Virus record (IMG/VR): IMGVR_UViG_3300009152_001153
Span: 1-35,205 of that record
DNA from: a virus
Direction: 5' to 3' (one strand)
DNA: 35,205 bases
Shown: piece after piece, positions 23,977 to 33,665 of the stretch
How the letters are laid out: each line of letters begins with the position of its first letter
How positions within the stretch are numbered: position 1 is the first letter of the stretch
Program-made: the position numbers and the translations under genes
Notes under the pieces: model-generated
Told to the model about the DNA's origin: nothing
What the model saw: the letters and a program-made list of their open reading frames with translations, nothing else
The model's database searches: none

Positions 23977-25020
23977 ATGGCTGGTTACTACAACGAAATT
24001 ACTGGTGAATATATTGATCTTGGGGGTACAGACCCTACTGGTCTAGATACAGGATCCACTCCCGGGTATAACCAACTAGATAACACATCTGGTACCAACA
24101 TTGATTCAATGGCCGGTTATACATTTAAAGACGGAGTATGGACTTCTCCACAGGGATTAACCTACGACACCAGAACTAATACTGGCTCTTTAGCAGACAT
24201 GTTTACAAAGGGTGGAATTGGGAGTATGTTGGGTGTTGCAGGAGCCGCTGGTCTAGCTCAACAACTACTAGGTGGTGGTAGTAGCAGTGGTTATGCAGGC
24301 TACCAAGGTGGTATTCCTAAGTACACTGGTGAAAGACGGCAGTATGCAGTCCCATTAACTTCGGCTCCTTACACGACTAAGTTAAGCGATCAGGATGTCA
24401 AGAACTATTTAACCCGTCCAAACATGACAGAGGCTATGGTTGCTCGCGGTATGAATGAATATGGCATTAGCCCAGAGCGGGTAGCTGGAATTCTTAATCT
24501 TCCTGCGGCAACCGTTCAGTCTAAATATCAAGAAGCTCTTGGCCCTAACTATATGGCTCGCCGCCCCGGTTCTGGTGGTGTGACTTACTTTAGCCCCATG
24601 CAATACAAACCTGTTACGGCTAATACAGCGACTAACACAGCGGCTAACACAGCAGTAGTTACCCCTCCGGCAAATACTACCGTTGTACCCCCAACAAATG
24701 TTGAAGACACTTCTTACAAAGTATTTGCTAATGGCGGTATAGCTAGTTTGGGAGGGTATTCAGATGGTGGACAACTACTCCGTGGCCCCGGTGATGGTGT
24801 ATCTGATGACATCCCTGCAACCATTGGTGACAAGCAACCCGCCCGTCTTGCTGACGGTGAGTTTGTTGTACCTGCTCGTATCGTTTCTGAACTTGGTAAT
24901 GGCTCGACGGAGGCGGGAGCACGTAAACTCTACGCCATGATGGATCGCATTAAAGCTAGCCGCGCCAAGGCAAAAAACATTGCAGCCAATACCAAGGCTG
25001 ATAAACATCTTCCCGCTTAA
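23977..25020 (+). CDS. Phage internal/tail protein with conserved GPGDG C-terminus
   Basis: A 347-residue protein starting MAGYYNEITGEYIDL. Residues about 75-100 are Gly/Ala-rich and hydrophobic, which could be a membrane-insertion segment. A helical domain SDQDVKNYL...NLPAATVQSKYQE (about 132-182) is similar to the N-terminal domain of the preceding protein. The C-terminus has GGQLLRGPGDGVSDDIP, ARLADGEFVVPA and GARKLYAMMDRI, a signature common in tailed-phage virion proteins near ejection genes. I chose ATG 23977, preceded by GAAGGGTGG, over GTG 23968. Its role may be in DNA ejection or the tail interior. Confidence 0.65.
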   Translation: MAGYYNEITGEYIDLGGTDPTGLDTGSTPGYNQLDNTSGTNIDSMAGYTFKDGVWTSPQGLTYDTRTNTGSLADMFTKGGIGSMLGVAGAAGLAQQLLGGGSSSGYAGYQGGIPKYTGERRQYAVPLTSAPYTTKLSDQDVKNYLTRPNMTEAMVARGMNEYGISPERVAGILNLPAATVQSKYQEALGPNYMARRPGSGGVTYFSPMQYKPVTANTATNTAANTAVVTPPANTTVVPPTNVEDTSYKVFANGGIASLGGYSDGGQLLRGPGDGVSDDIPATIGDKQPARLADGEFVVPARIVSELGNGSTEAGARKLYAMMDRIKASRAKAKNIAANTKADKHLPA

Positions 25021-25028
25021 GGAATAAC

Positions 25029-25931
25029 ATGGCTACCTCATACCCTTCTCCCGGCACCTCTTCCCAATCAACTCTATCTGACTGGGCTGGTGGTTATGTA
25101 ACGGACATGCTTGGAAAAGCTCAGGCTATTTCCGAGCAGCCCTATCAGGTTTACCAAGGCCCAATGACGGCTGGTGAGTCTGGTCTTCAGAATAAAGTAT
25201 TTCAAGGTCTTGGAAGTCTTAACTTTCCTAGTCAGCTTGGTAATACGTTTAGTTCTGCTGGCGCTTATCAACCTCCAATGATGGGTCAGAATGCGTATGC
25301 TCCCGGTGCTATTGGTACTGGTGCCGGTGCTCCTATGGGTGCTCCTATGGGTGGTACTTTGGGTGATGGTGGTAACGCTCCATCTCAGCCTACAGGTATT
25401 GCTTCTCAATACATGAATCCGTATTTGCAGTCTGTATTAACACCACAGTTAGAAGAACTGCGCCGCCAGTCACAGATTAATCTTCAGCCTAGCATGGCTA
25501 AGATGACCCAAGCCGGCGGTTATGGTGGTGGCCGTCAGGCTATTATGGAATCTGAAGCTAACCGTAATTTGTTGCAAGCACAGAACCAAGCTATCGGCAC
25601 TGGGTACTCTAATGCCTACGATAAAGCTATGGGTCAGTTCAATACTGAGCAGGGTCAAGCTAAGACACTGGCTGACATTATGGGTCAAGCTGGCGCACAA
25701 CAGCGCGGTATTGAGCAAGAAGGTATTACTGCTGACTACAACGAGTTCTTGGCTCAGCGTGACTACCCAATGAAGCAGACTCAATATTTACAGTCTATGC
25801 TTCAAGGTCTACCGATCTCTACTGTTTCTACCACTCCCGCTTCACAGACAGGTTTGGGTGCGTTGCAGTCTACAGTGGGTACGTTAGGATCTACATACGA
25901 CTTGCTCAAGAAACTTAAAGTTATCGACTAA
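25029..25931 (+). CDS. Phage virion protein, probable internal/ejection
   Basis: A 300-residue protein rich in Gln, Gly, Ala and Ser. Residues about 85-125 are Gly/Met/Pro-rich. The second half is helical with NPYLQSVLTPQLEELRRQS, then a GGYGGGRQAIMESEANRN segment and many Gln residues. This layout (disordered first half and helix-rich second half) is one I know from proteins encoded beside phage ejection proteins. It starts behind a TAAGGAAT site 8 bases after the previous stop. It lies in a run of virion genes leading to the giant protein at 27701. Confidence 0.6.
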   Translation: MATSYPSPGTSSQSTLSDWAGGYVTDMLGKAQAISEQPYQVYQGPMTAGESGLQNKVFQGLGSLNFPSQLGNTFSSAGAYQPPMMGQNAYAPGAIGTGAGAPMGAPMGGTLGDGGNAPSQPTGIASQYMNPYLQSVLTPQLEELRRQSQINLQPSMAKMTQAGGYGGGRQAIMESEANRNLLQAQNQAIGTGYSNAYDKAMGQFNTEQGQAKTLADIMGQAGAQQRGIEQEGITADYNEFLAQRDYPMKQTQYLQSMLQGLPISTVSTTPASQTGLGALQSTVGTLGSTYDLLKKLKVID

Positions 25932-25940
25932 GGATAAGAC

Positions 25941-27701
25941 ATGAATCTCGTTCAAATACAAGAGCGTCTAAAGGATCTACCTACACAGGCAATCATGTCC
26001 TATGCCAATGGAATGAACCCTGAAGTTCCTCCTTACTTGGCTTTAGGTGAGTTGAACCGCCGCAAACAGATGGAGCAGAAATCTGCTCAAGCTCCCACTG
26101 GTACTGTCAAAGACAACATTGAACAGCAGATGTCTACCATGCAGATGCAAGCGGCTAAGCAAAGACAGATGGCTCAGCAGATGGCACAGCAAGGTGCTCA
26201 AGCTCAGATGCCTGTTCCGCCCGGTGTGCCTGAGCCACAGATGCAAGCTCAACCAGAAGACTCTGGAGTGGCAACGTTGCCAACCGGAGAGATGAACTTT
26301 GGCTCTGGCGGTATTATTTCTTTTGCTACTGGCGACTTAGTTGATGAAGCTAAAGCTGCGGCTAAAGCTGCTAAAGAAAAGCTTTATACCTATGGTTTGC
26401 GTCAACGTCAGCAAGATCCAGAAGGATATGCGGCGGCTCAAGCTGAAGCTGCTATTGCAGAAGATAATATGGTCAAAGCCCAAAGATCTAGTCCTGAGAC
26501 TGGCCCTGCGGGTGCAATGGGTAAGAGCATGATTCAACCTATGGCTCCTCCTGTGGCTGTGCAACCACCACCTCCACCTCCTGCACCACCTCCACCTCCT
26601 GCTCCTAAGCCAGAGGTAAGAAACATTCCACCCGGCGGAATAGCTAATGTTGTTCCTCAAAAAGTGATGCAACAAAATGTACCTATTGCACCGCAACAAC
26701 CGCAAGAACCTTCGGCACCCGCATCTCCTTTGCTTGACATTCTTAAGACAAAGATTGCTGAGCCTACGCCAACGCTTCCAGACTATGAAGCTGAACGTGC
26801 TGCTGCTGCCGTTAAAAATCCTTTGTTAGCTATGCAACAGGGTAAGAAGATTGAAGAAGGCATCGCAGGTCTGCGTCAAGGCTACGACAAACAGCAAGCG
26901 GCATTTGATAGAGCAGAGCAGGAACGTGCTCGTGCTTCTTTGTGGCAAGGTTTAATCGAGGGTGGTGAGTCTACTCGTGGTATCCGTGGTCGTGGATTAG
27001 CTGGTCTAGGTACTGGCGCTGGTAAGTCTTTCCTAACTTCTATGGAAGGTGCCCGTTCCCGCGAGTTGGCTCAGCAAGACTTGGTAACACAGCGTAACTT
27101 TAATCTTACTAAGATGGAAAGTGAACTTGAGAACGCCCGTATTGCTGAGGCAAAGGGTGACTTTAATACTGCATACGGTCACAAGCTGAAAGCTGCTGAG
27201 TTCAAACAGAACGCTGCTAAAGATACCAATCAGTTGCTTGGTCAAGGTGCTCAGATTGAAAGTGCTGATAACCGTGAAGTTATGCGCCTGCGTAATGAAA
27301 GAGAACTGGCCGATCTTCGGTTTAAATACGAGAAAGAACTTAAAGGCATTCCTCAAGCACAACGTGCTACCTTTGAAGAACAGTATGTTGCAGAAGCTGT
27401 TAGACGAGGTATGCCTAGACTGGATGCTATGCGTGAGGCTAAGACACTTGGCGTTGAGGCCAAAGGTCAGCTTACCTATGGCCAAGCTGCGGATGATGTG
27501 GACAATTTCTTGAAAAGCACTCAAGGCATGACTTATATTGCAGGCTTAAACAAAGCTGCAAAAGAAAAGAATCAACCTATGCCTGATGCGTTTAGTATTC
27601 GTAAGAATCTTATTGACCAACAGATGCAACAGTCGGGTAGCAAGAACGCACCTAAGAGTGATTTACTTAAAGCGGCAGATGCAATTGTTGGAGCAAAGTA
27701 A
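25941..27701 (+). CDS. Gln/Pro-rich virion protein
   Basis: A 586-residue protein. Residues about 10-60 are helical and charged; a Gln/Met-rich coil follows (KQRQMAQQMAQQGAQAQM). Residues about 118-135 have GGIISFATGD. A Pro-rich tract (PPPPPPAPPPPPAPKP) lies at about 205-223. The C-terminal part is helical with many Arg/Glu/Gln, including ERARASLWQGLIEGGESTRG. No enzyme motif is visible. A TAAGGAT site precedes ATG 25941. Its stop overlaps the next start as TAATG. Likely an internal or tail protein that interacts with the giant ejection protein. Confidence 0.65.
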   Translation: MNLVQIQERLKDLPTQAIMSYANGMNPEVPPYLALGELNRRKQMEQKSAQAPTGTVKDNIEQQMSTMQMQAAKQRQMAQQMAQQGAQAQMPVPPGVPEPQMQAQPEDSGVATLPTGEMNFGSGGIISFATGDLVDEAKAAAKAAKEKLYTYGLRQRQQDPEGYAAAQAEAAIAEDNMVKAQRSSPETGPAGAMGKSMIQPMAPPVAVQPPPPPPAPPPPPAPKPEVRNIPPGGIANVVPQKVMQQNVPIAPQQPQEPSAPASPLLDILKTKIAEPTPTLPDYEAERAAAAVKNPLLAMQQGKKIEEGIAGLRQGYDKQQAAFDRAEQERARASLWQGLIEGGESTRGIRGRGLAGLGTGAGKSFLTSMEGARSRELAQQDLVTQRNFNLTKMESELENARIAEAKGDFNTAYGHKLKAAEFKQNAAKDTNQLLGQGAQIESADNREVMRLRNERELADLRFKYEKELKGIPQAQRATFEEQYVAEAVRRGMPRLDAMREAKTLGVEAKGQLTYGQAADDVDNFLKSTQGMTYIAGLNKAAKEKNQPMPDAFSIRKNLIDQQMQQSGSKNAPKSDLLKAADAIVGAK

Positions 27702-30700
27702 TGGCAACAGCAGAACAGTATGCAGAATGGTTAGTACAGAACCAAGATAAAAAGGGCACACCTGATTTTGATACGGTTGCCTCCGCATACCGTTCGCTTA
27801 GATCTGCTCCACAACCTACTGCTCCTTCCAGAGAAAGAACATACGGAGAAGCCGCCAAAGACATTGGTGCTGGTGTCATTGGTGGTATTGGATCTTTAGT
27901 TCAACTGCCCGGCCAGCTTTATGGCTTAGCTACTGGTAACTTTAATAAGACTGGTGCTTTGGGTGCTGGCGAGGAGATCTCTAAGTTTGCTGAAGAGATG
28001 AAGTCTGCTGGCCTCAAAGCTCGTGAGGCTGAGCGGGCTAGGAAAGTTGCTGAGTCTGCACAGCAAGGACAGTTTCAAGCGTTTGGTACTGCACTTGGTG
28101 AGACTGTCAAAGATCCCGGATTGTTGTTGTCTTTTATTGCAGAGCAAGCTCCTCAATTGCTAATTCCATTTGGTGCTGCCCGTAGTGTAGGTATGGCGGC
28201 TAAAGGTCTCGGTGCGGCTGAAGCTGCGGCTGGTAAGGCTGCGGTTTCTGGAGCGGTGGGTGCTGGCGCGGTACAGCAAGGTGCTGACGTAGGTGCTGGT
28301 GCATACGAGAACATCTACAAAGAACTTAAGAGTAAAGGTGCTACAGATACCGAGGCTGCTCAGGGTGCTTTGACTTTAGCGCGTCAAGCTGGTGCCGCCG
28401 CAGGTACTATTTCTTTACTGGCTCAACGTCTACCCGGTGCTCGTCAGCTTGAGGAAGCTTTGGCTGGTGTTCCCGGTAAGGGAGCGGCTGGTCTTGGTGG
28501 CAGATTAAAAACTGCTGGCGGTGCTGCTCTTGGTGAAACCATTGGTGAGATACCTGAAGAGGTCGGTGGTAAGTTTGTTCAGAACTTGGCTATGAGACAG
28601 GTTAAACCTGAGCAAAGTTTGACTGAAGGTTTAGGTGAAGCTGCGGCTATGGCCACTATTGGTGGCGTAGGTTTGGGTGGTGCGGCTGGTTTAGCTCGCC
28701 GTCCTGCTGCTCCTGAAGTAAAGCCAGAGACAACTCCGTTTGATGTAACAAAGTTACCACCTGAGATTCTTACTAGGATTGAAGAGATCACTGGTGTTAA
28801 ACAACAACCTCAAGAACAGCAACCTATGCTGTCTGCTGAAGAGGCTGGTCGTCAGCGTATCAATATGCTTCAACAGAAAGTTGATGCTGAGTCTCAAGCT
28901 CTTTCTACTGCATTACCTGAATCACCACAAGAAAAGGCCGCTCGCGCTGCGGCACCTCCCGCGACACAGCCTAGCTTGAATGAGCAGATGCCTCAAGCTA
29001 CACCTCTTGCAGAGTTGGAGGCTAAGCAAGCTGAGATTGATCGCCTGCGTTTAGAGGCAGGACTTCCTACTGGTGCGTCCTCTAAGACTCCGGGCGTACA
29101 GCCTACCACGCCCGTGGTGGAAGAGACACCTACGCCCAAGATTGTGGACAACCGTCCCCTTGAAGAACGTGCTGCAAAGAACCGTTTATTGGTCATGCAG
29201 AACATGCTTCAGAACCAAGGCGGTGATCCTAATAGCTTGGCTATTGTTCCTCACCCTACAGTTGATGGTAAGTTTGCTATCCAGTCTTTGGACGTTCCAG
29301 TCAAGCTGACTAAGAACCTGCCTGAGACTGCAATCAATAAACCTGAGTCTCCAGTTGTTATTGATCCTGTCAACGCATACATGGAGATTGCTCGCCGTAC
29401 TAATACGCCTGCGTCTATGCGTTTGGTTAAAGACTTTGAGGCTGGCATTGTTACCCGTGAAGATGTAGAAGCTGCTATTGCCGCCGAACAAAAAGCCGGA
29501 CAGCCTTTACCTTTGAACTACAAAGGTAACGGTGAGCCTTGGTTCATTGCGCCTGATACATACAAGCCACGAGGTGATCGTGAAGTTCCACCTATTTCTG
29601 ACTATGTAAAACCTCCAGAAGTAGAAGCTCCTCCTCCGCCAGAACCTCCAATAATTACAAAGAATGAGATGCCTAAAACTCTTGAGGAGTTTAGACAGCG
29701 AGTTCCTGTGGCTAAGGACAATCCAGAATATAGAGATGCTAATAATCAAGGTAGCTTTACAAAGTTGGCTGATGCTATGGCCAAGAGTACCAATCCAATT
29801 ATTAAAAGAGTTGGTGAACTTAGTCAGAATGTTGCAGGTCAAGTTAAGCTTCACAAACCCGGCGGTCTTTCTAACAGAAGCTGGGTAGGTCAGTACACTT
29901 ACACAGACCACTCTATTAAGATGCGTCCTTCTCACGCTGGTGATGAGTGGACTAATGCACATGAGGCAACCCATGCTTTAACAGCGTTAGCTCAACGTTT
30001 CCCAACCAATGCACAAAAGCCACACGTTGAACAAATTCAAAAGTTATTTGACCATGTAAAGAAGGAACTAAACCGCAAAGGTTATGGCTGGGGTAGAAAG
30101 TATTCTAAGCAAGTCTATGGTTTGTCTGATGTAGTAGAGTTTACTGCTGAAGCAATGAGTAACCCTGAGTTTCAATACATGCTGATGCAAGTCCCATATC
30201 AGGGTAAGAAGTCTGCATGGACTAAGTTTGTAGAAGAAGTTGCCGCCATTCTTGGCATCAAAGATACTAATGCTTTGACTGAAGTCATGAACTTGGTGGA
30301 CAAGATCTCTCAACAGAAACCTTCTAAGTTTATTAGAAATCCTGTTAAGGGAGAAATAGGTGCCGAGGAACAGCCATCTAAGATAGAACAGGTTAAGCAG
30401 AAGGTCTCTACTGCCCTACAGAAACAAAAGCCCCTTGCGCCTGAAGTGATGGCTGGTGTAAACCAACAGTTTACAGATGCAGCTAACCGTGTCTTCAAGC
30501 CACAGACCAGAACGATTGTCGAGAAGATCTCTGACATGCAGGATCGTTTCTGGCAGCGTCTGGCTCAGGGTATTGCTGACCAGTACCGCACGATCAAAGA
30601 CTACTCTCCCGTAGGCTACATGCAAGCCCGTTTATCTAAGAGTGTTGACGGTGCTTTAGAAGGTATCTTATTTAACGGTCATGTCTTTAATGATGGCGGT

Positions 30701-32995
30701 GCGTTGAACATTAAAGGCAACACCAAAGGTCTCATCGAAACGCTCAAGCCTGTCGGCTCTGAGGTGGATCGTTACCAGATGTGGGTTGCACTGAACCGTG
30801 AATTTAACCTGCCAGAACCAAAACGTTCACGTAGCGATGACATGGACTACATGGTAGCCAATCGTAAGCAGTTGTCTGAAGGAACTATTAACGGCAAACC
30901 TCGTGCTGAAGTCTATGCTGCTGTCCTTAAAGATATGAATAATCTAAACCGTTCCGTCTTGGATGTGGCTTTAGATCAAGGTTTGATTGACAAGTTTAGT
31001 TACGACAACTTTGTCAATGACATTTACTACATTCCTTTCTATCGCCAGATGGAAAACGGTGATCTTCAAGGCGCTCAGACATCAGCAGGTCTGACCCGTC
31101 AGCAGTTTTCCAAAGCTTTAAAAGGCGGAGGAGAGCGTCCTTTCGGTGACTTGATGGAGAATACTCTGCGTAACTGGAGTCACATCCTGTCTGCGTCGAT
31201 GAAGAACCAAGCCGCCGTAACAACTGTCAAAGATGCTGAGAAGCTAGATGCCGTAGAGCGAGCTACAGAAGCCGGCCCAGATACCGTTAAGGTTATGGAA
31301 GACGGCAAGCCTGCTTACTACACCATCAAAGATCCTCTTTTGCTTGAATCCATTACCTCTATTGGTTACTTAGGGCCACAGTCTAAGTTCCTTGATGTGT
31401 CTCGTGATTTCAAGAACATCTTGCAGTACGGCGTTACGATGTCTCCAGCGTTCAAAGTAAACAACTTGTTCCGAGATTCAGTTCAATCTATGGCTGTGTC
31501 TGACTTAAGTAAGAATCCATTTGCTAACGTTGTACAAGGATGGATTGCTACTGACAAGAACAATCCTGCACACATCTCTGCTCTGGCCGGTGGTGCTATC
31601 TTTAACTTTGGTACAGCTTATGAAGGTAATCAGGCCAAGTTAATTAAAAGACTACTGGCTAAAGGCGTTCAAGAGTCTGACATCTTAGATACACCAGACA
31701 AGATTAAAGCTGGTTTGTCTAAGCTCTTTGAGAAGTATGAGGAGTTAGGTAACAAGTCTGAAGCTGCTAACCGAATGGCGCTTTATAACCAGTTGAAAGA
31801 GGCAGGTTATTCTCACTTAGAAGCTTCTTTCCAAGCCCGTGACTTGATGGACTTCTCCATGCAGGGATCGTTCGGAGCATTCCGTTACTTGACTCAGGTC
31901 GTACCTTTTATGAATGCACGTATCCAAGGCTTATACAAGCTGGGTCGTGACGGCATTCTTCCTACTAGCCGTGTGTTCTACAACTCATTGACTGGTAAAG
32001 AGATTGACCTTGACGATAAGAAGAAGGCTCAAGCTTTCTCTATCATCACAGGAGCAGTCTGTCTTGCTTCGCTTGCCCTGTATGGTGCATTCAAAGACGA
32101 CGATGAGTTCCAAAAGCGTAGTGACTGGGACAGAGATAACTTCTGGTGGATCCGTTTACCCGGCATGGAAGCGGCTCTTCGTATTCCTAAGCCGTTTGAG
32201 ATTGGTGCTCTTGGGACTGTTGCCGAGCGTACAGCCGAGCAGATCTTCGATGCCAACGCTGAAGGTAAACAGTTTACAAGTGCCCTTAATCGCATGATGT
32301 TTGACACATTTGCGATGAACCCACTGCCACAGGTTATCAAACCTGTTGTAGATTTGTACGCTAATAAAGATAGCTTTACTGGTGCGCCTATTGAGACTGC
32401 CGGTATGGAGGCTCTGTCTAAGGCTGAGCGTAAAGCTGACACTACAAGTCCTTTGGCTTTAGCTTTGGCTCCTGTACTTAACATAGCTTTGCCAGAAAAA
32501 GCAGAGTTAAGCCCAGTTCAGGTGGACTATGCTATTAAGGGCTACTTCGGCTGGCTTGGCGGAACAGTTGCTACCACTTCTATGTACGCTGTCATGCCGT
32601 TCAAAGAAGGTGCATATCCAGATACTCAATGGATGGACAAGGCTAGCCTTGGTTTTGTAAAGAGCTTACCTTCTAATCAGTCTCAGTACACGACTGCGTT
32701 CTACGAGAACAACAAGCAGATCCAACAAGCCTTTGCTGATATGCGTCACTATGCTGAGATTGGTCAGATGGATAAAGTCCAAGAGATCATGGAAGAGAAG
32801 GGTGATAAAGTTGCTCTTCAGAAGATGTACACCCAGACCTCTAAACAGATGGCTAACATCCGTAAGCAGATCTCTATGGTGACTAACGACACCAGTATGG
32901 ACGGGGCTACAAAGCGGGAGCAGATTGACGAGATGAAAGAGTTGATCTCCATGCTAGCCAAGCAAGCTGAAGATACTAGGAAAGCAATGAAGTAG
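27701..32995 (+). CDS. Giant internal virion/ejection protein with HEXXH metallopeptidase and LPD38-like region
   Basis: A 1764-residue protein. Residues 1-35 are a small helical N-terminus; about 50-340 are Ala/Gly-rich with hydrophobic helices (PFGAARSVGMAAKGLGAAEA type). Residues 754-758 are HEATH, an HEXXH zinc motif, followed near 813-817 by EFTAE, a plausible third-ligand Glu. This is a gluzincin-like site, here perhaps used on peptidoglycan or capsid proteins during entry. From about 1010 to 1600 the sequence (NRSVLDVALDQGLIDKFSYD, NNLFRDSVQSM, PFMNARIQGLYKLGRDG) resembles the LPD38 large polyvalent domain found in phage internal proteins. A hydrophobic segment near residue 1445 may cross the membrane. 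The C-terminal 150 residues are helical. It ends the rightward late genes. Confidence 0.7.
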   Translation: MATAEQYAEWLVQNQDKKGTPDFDTVASAYRSLRSAPQPTAPSRERTYGEAAKDIGAGVIGGIGSLVQLPGQLYGLATGNFNKTGALGAGEEISKFAEEMKSAGLKAREAERARKVAESAQQGQFQAFGTALGETVKDPGLLLSFIAEQAPQLLIPFGAARSVGMAAKGLGAAEAAAGKAAVSGAVGAGAVQQGADVGAGAYENIYKELKSKGATDTEAAQGALTLARQAGAAAGTISLLAQRLPGARQLEEALAGVPGKGAAGLGGRLKTAGGAALGETIGEIPEEVGGKFVQNLAMRQVKPEQSLTEGLGEAAAMATIGGVGLGGAAGLARRPAAPEVKPETTPFDVTKLPPEILTRIEEITGVKQQPQEQQPMLSAEEAGRQRINMLQQKVDAESQALSTALPESPQEKAARAAAPPATQPSLNEQMPQATPLAELEAKQAEIDRLRLEAGLPTGASSKTPGVQPTTPVVEETPTPKIVDNRPLEERAAKNRLLVMQNMLQNQGGDPNSLAIVPHPTVDGKFAIQSLDVPVKLTKNLPETAINKPESPVVIDPVNAYMEIARRTNTPASMRLVKDFEAGIVTREDVEAAIAAEQKAGQPLPLNYKGNGEPWFIAPDTYKPRGDREVPPISDYVKPPEVEAPPPPEPPIITKNEMPKTLEEFRQRVPVAKDNPEYRDANNQGSFTKLADAMAKSTNPIIKRVGELSQNVAGQVKLHKPGGLSNRSWVGQYTYTDHSIKMRPSHAGDEWTNAHEATHALTALAQRFPTNAQKPHVEQIQKLFDHVKKELNRKGYGWGRKYSKQVYGLSDVVEFTAEAMSNPEFQYMLMQVPYQGKKSAWTKFVEEVAAILGIKDTNALTEVMNLVDKISQQKPSKFIRNPVKGEIGAEEQPSKIEQVKQKVSTALQKQKPLAPEVMAGVNQQFTDAANRVFKPQTRTIVEKISDMQDRFWQRLAQGIADQYRTIKDYSPVGYMQARLSKSVDGALEGILFNGHVFNDGGALNIKGNTKGLIETLKPVGSEVDRYQMWVALNREFNLPEPKRSRSDDMDYMVANRKQLSEGTINGKPRAEVYAAVLKDMNNLNRSVLDVALDQGLIDKFSYDNFVNDIYYIPFYRQMENGDLQGAQTSAGLTRQQFSKALKGGGERPFGDLMENTLRNWSHILSASMKNQAAVTTVKDAEKLDAVERATEAGPDTVKVMEDGKPAYYTIKDPLLLESITSIGYLGPQSKFLDVSRDFKNILQYGVTMSPAFKVNNLFRDSVQSMAVSDLSKNPFANVVQGWIATDKNNPAHISALAGGAIFNFGTAYEGNQAKLIKRLLAKGVQESDILDTPDKIKAGLSKLFEKYEELGNKSEAANRMALYNQLKEAGYSHLEASFQARDLMDFSMQGSFGAFRYLTQVVPFMNARIQGLYKLGRDGILPTSRVFYNSLTGKEIDLDDKKKAQAFSIITGAVCLASLALYGAFKDDDEFQKRSDWDRDNFWWIRLPGMEAALRIPKPFEIGALGTVAERTAEQIFDANAEGKQFTSALNRMMFDTFAMNPLPQVIKPVVDLYANKDSFTGAPIETAGMEALSKAERKADTTSPLALALAPVLNIALPEKAELSPVQVDYAIKGYFGWLGGTVATTSMYAVMPFKEGAYPDTQWMDKASLGFVKSLPSNQSQYTTAFYENNKQIQQAFADMRHYAEIGQMDKVQEIMEEKGDKVALQKMYTQTSKQMANIRKQISMVTNDTSMDGATKREQIDEMKELISMLAKQAEDTRKAMK

Positions 32996-33015
32996 AAAAC
33001 AGAACAATTTTCTAC
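32992..33015. terminator. Possible hairpin between convergent genes
   Basis: GTAGAAAA (32992-32999) pairs with TTTTCTAC (33008-33015) around an 8-base loop, a perfect 8-bp stem. The stem covers the TAG stop of the rightward gene and the TAG stop of the leftward gene. It has no GC-rich core and no free U-tract after it, so it is a weak candidate for a bidirectional terminator, though its position is ideal. Confidence 0.35.
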
Positions 33016-33665
33016 GCTTTGTTGGTTCCTTCTATGTCGGCTGTAGATTTGCCCCAGCCTATATGTTTAACGTAGCCATCTTCTTTGTTGGAGATGGCTG
33101 CTCTAAATCCTTTACGCATGTAATGCTTACCTGCTGCGGCCTCGCCATCGACCATTTCGTAGTCCTTTAACCTGCGAAGGCCGGGGTTCCAAGTAAACCC
33201 GTGCCACCATTCTGAATAGCCAAGCGACATCAATGGAAACTCCAGATCCTTTAACTTCTCTATTGGGTGGCCGTTGGTATCGTTATGCGCTCTTAACCAA
33301 ACTGTGATGATCCAAGGATTACTCTGCATTATTAGTGCAGATTCTTCTATGAATCCGGGTGCATAGAACTCCCAGTCATCTTCAATGTGAAAGACGTACT
33401 CTGTTTCTACGTGGAAGTAGGCCCAATCTATTGACTTAGTTTGTCCAATATTATGTTCGTTTGCTATGACTATGAACTGCGGAGGCTCATGAATCTTGAT
33501 CTTGTCTATCATTTCTTTGATAGTTATTGCCGCATTTATATACCCTGAGTCATCAATAATGATGAACTGCTTGATGGGGAATGTGTTGAACTCAAAGAAA
33601 GAACGCAGAGTTCTGTCTAAAAGTTCAAACCTACCGCATGAAGTAAGTACACAAGTTACCTGCAT
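33012..33665 (-). CDS. Family 2 glycosyltransferase
   Basis: A 217-residue GT-A-fold enzyme. It has an N-terminal TCVLTSCGR strand, IIIDDSG (35-41, the nucleotide-binding Asp region), NEHNIGQTKSIDWAY (69-83), and EDDWEF (95-100, the DxD-like metal site). These are typical GT2 features; the sugar donor and acceptor are unknown. The C-terminal half has WWHGFTWNPGLRR. It is the last gene of the leftward block and overlaps the upstream HNH gene by 10 bases. It may add sugar to phage DNA, host surface or virion; a role with the rightward glycan island is speculation. Confidence 0.75.
   Translation of the reverse strand: MQVTCVLTSCGRFELLDRTLRSFFEFNTFPIKQFIIIDDSGYINAAITIKEMIDKIKIHEPPQFIVIANEHNIGQTKSIDWAYFHVETEYVFHIEDDWEFYAPGFIEESALIMQSNPWIITVWLRAHNDTNGHPIEKLKDLEFPLMSLGYSEWWHGFTWNPGLRRLKDYEMVDGEAAAGKHYMRKGFRAAISNKEDGYVKHIGWGKSTADIEGTNKA

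Noticed and set aside
26337-26705. Minus-strand open frames opposite the Gln/Pro-rich and giant genes.
   Set aside because: Arg/Leu/Ser-rich shadow translations of repetitive coding sequence with no ribosome sites or gene context.
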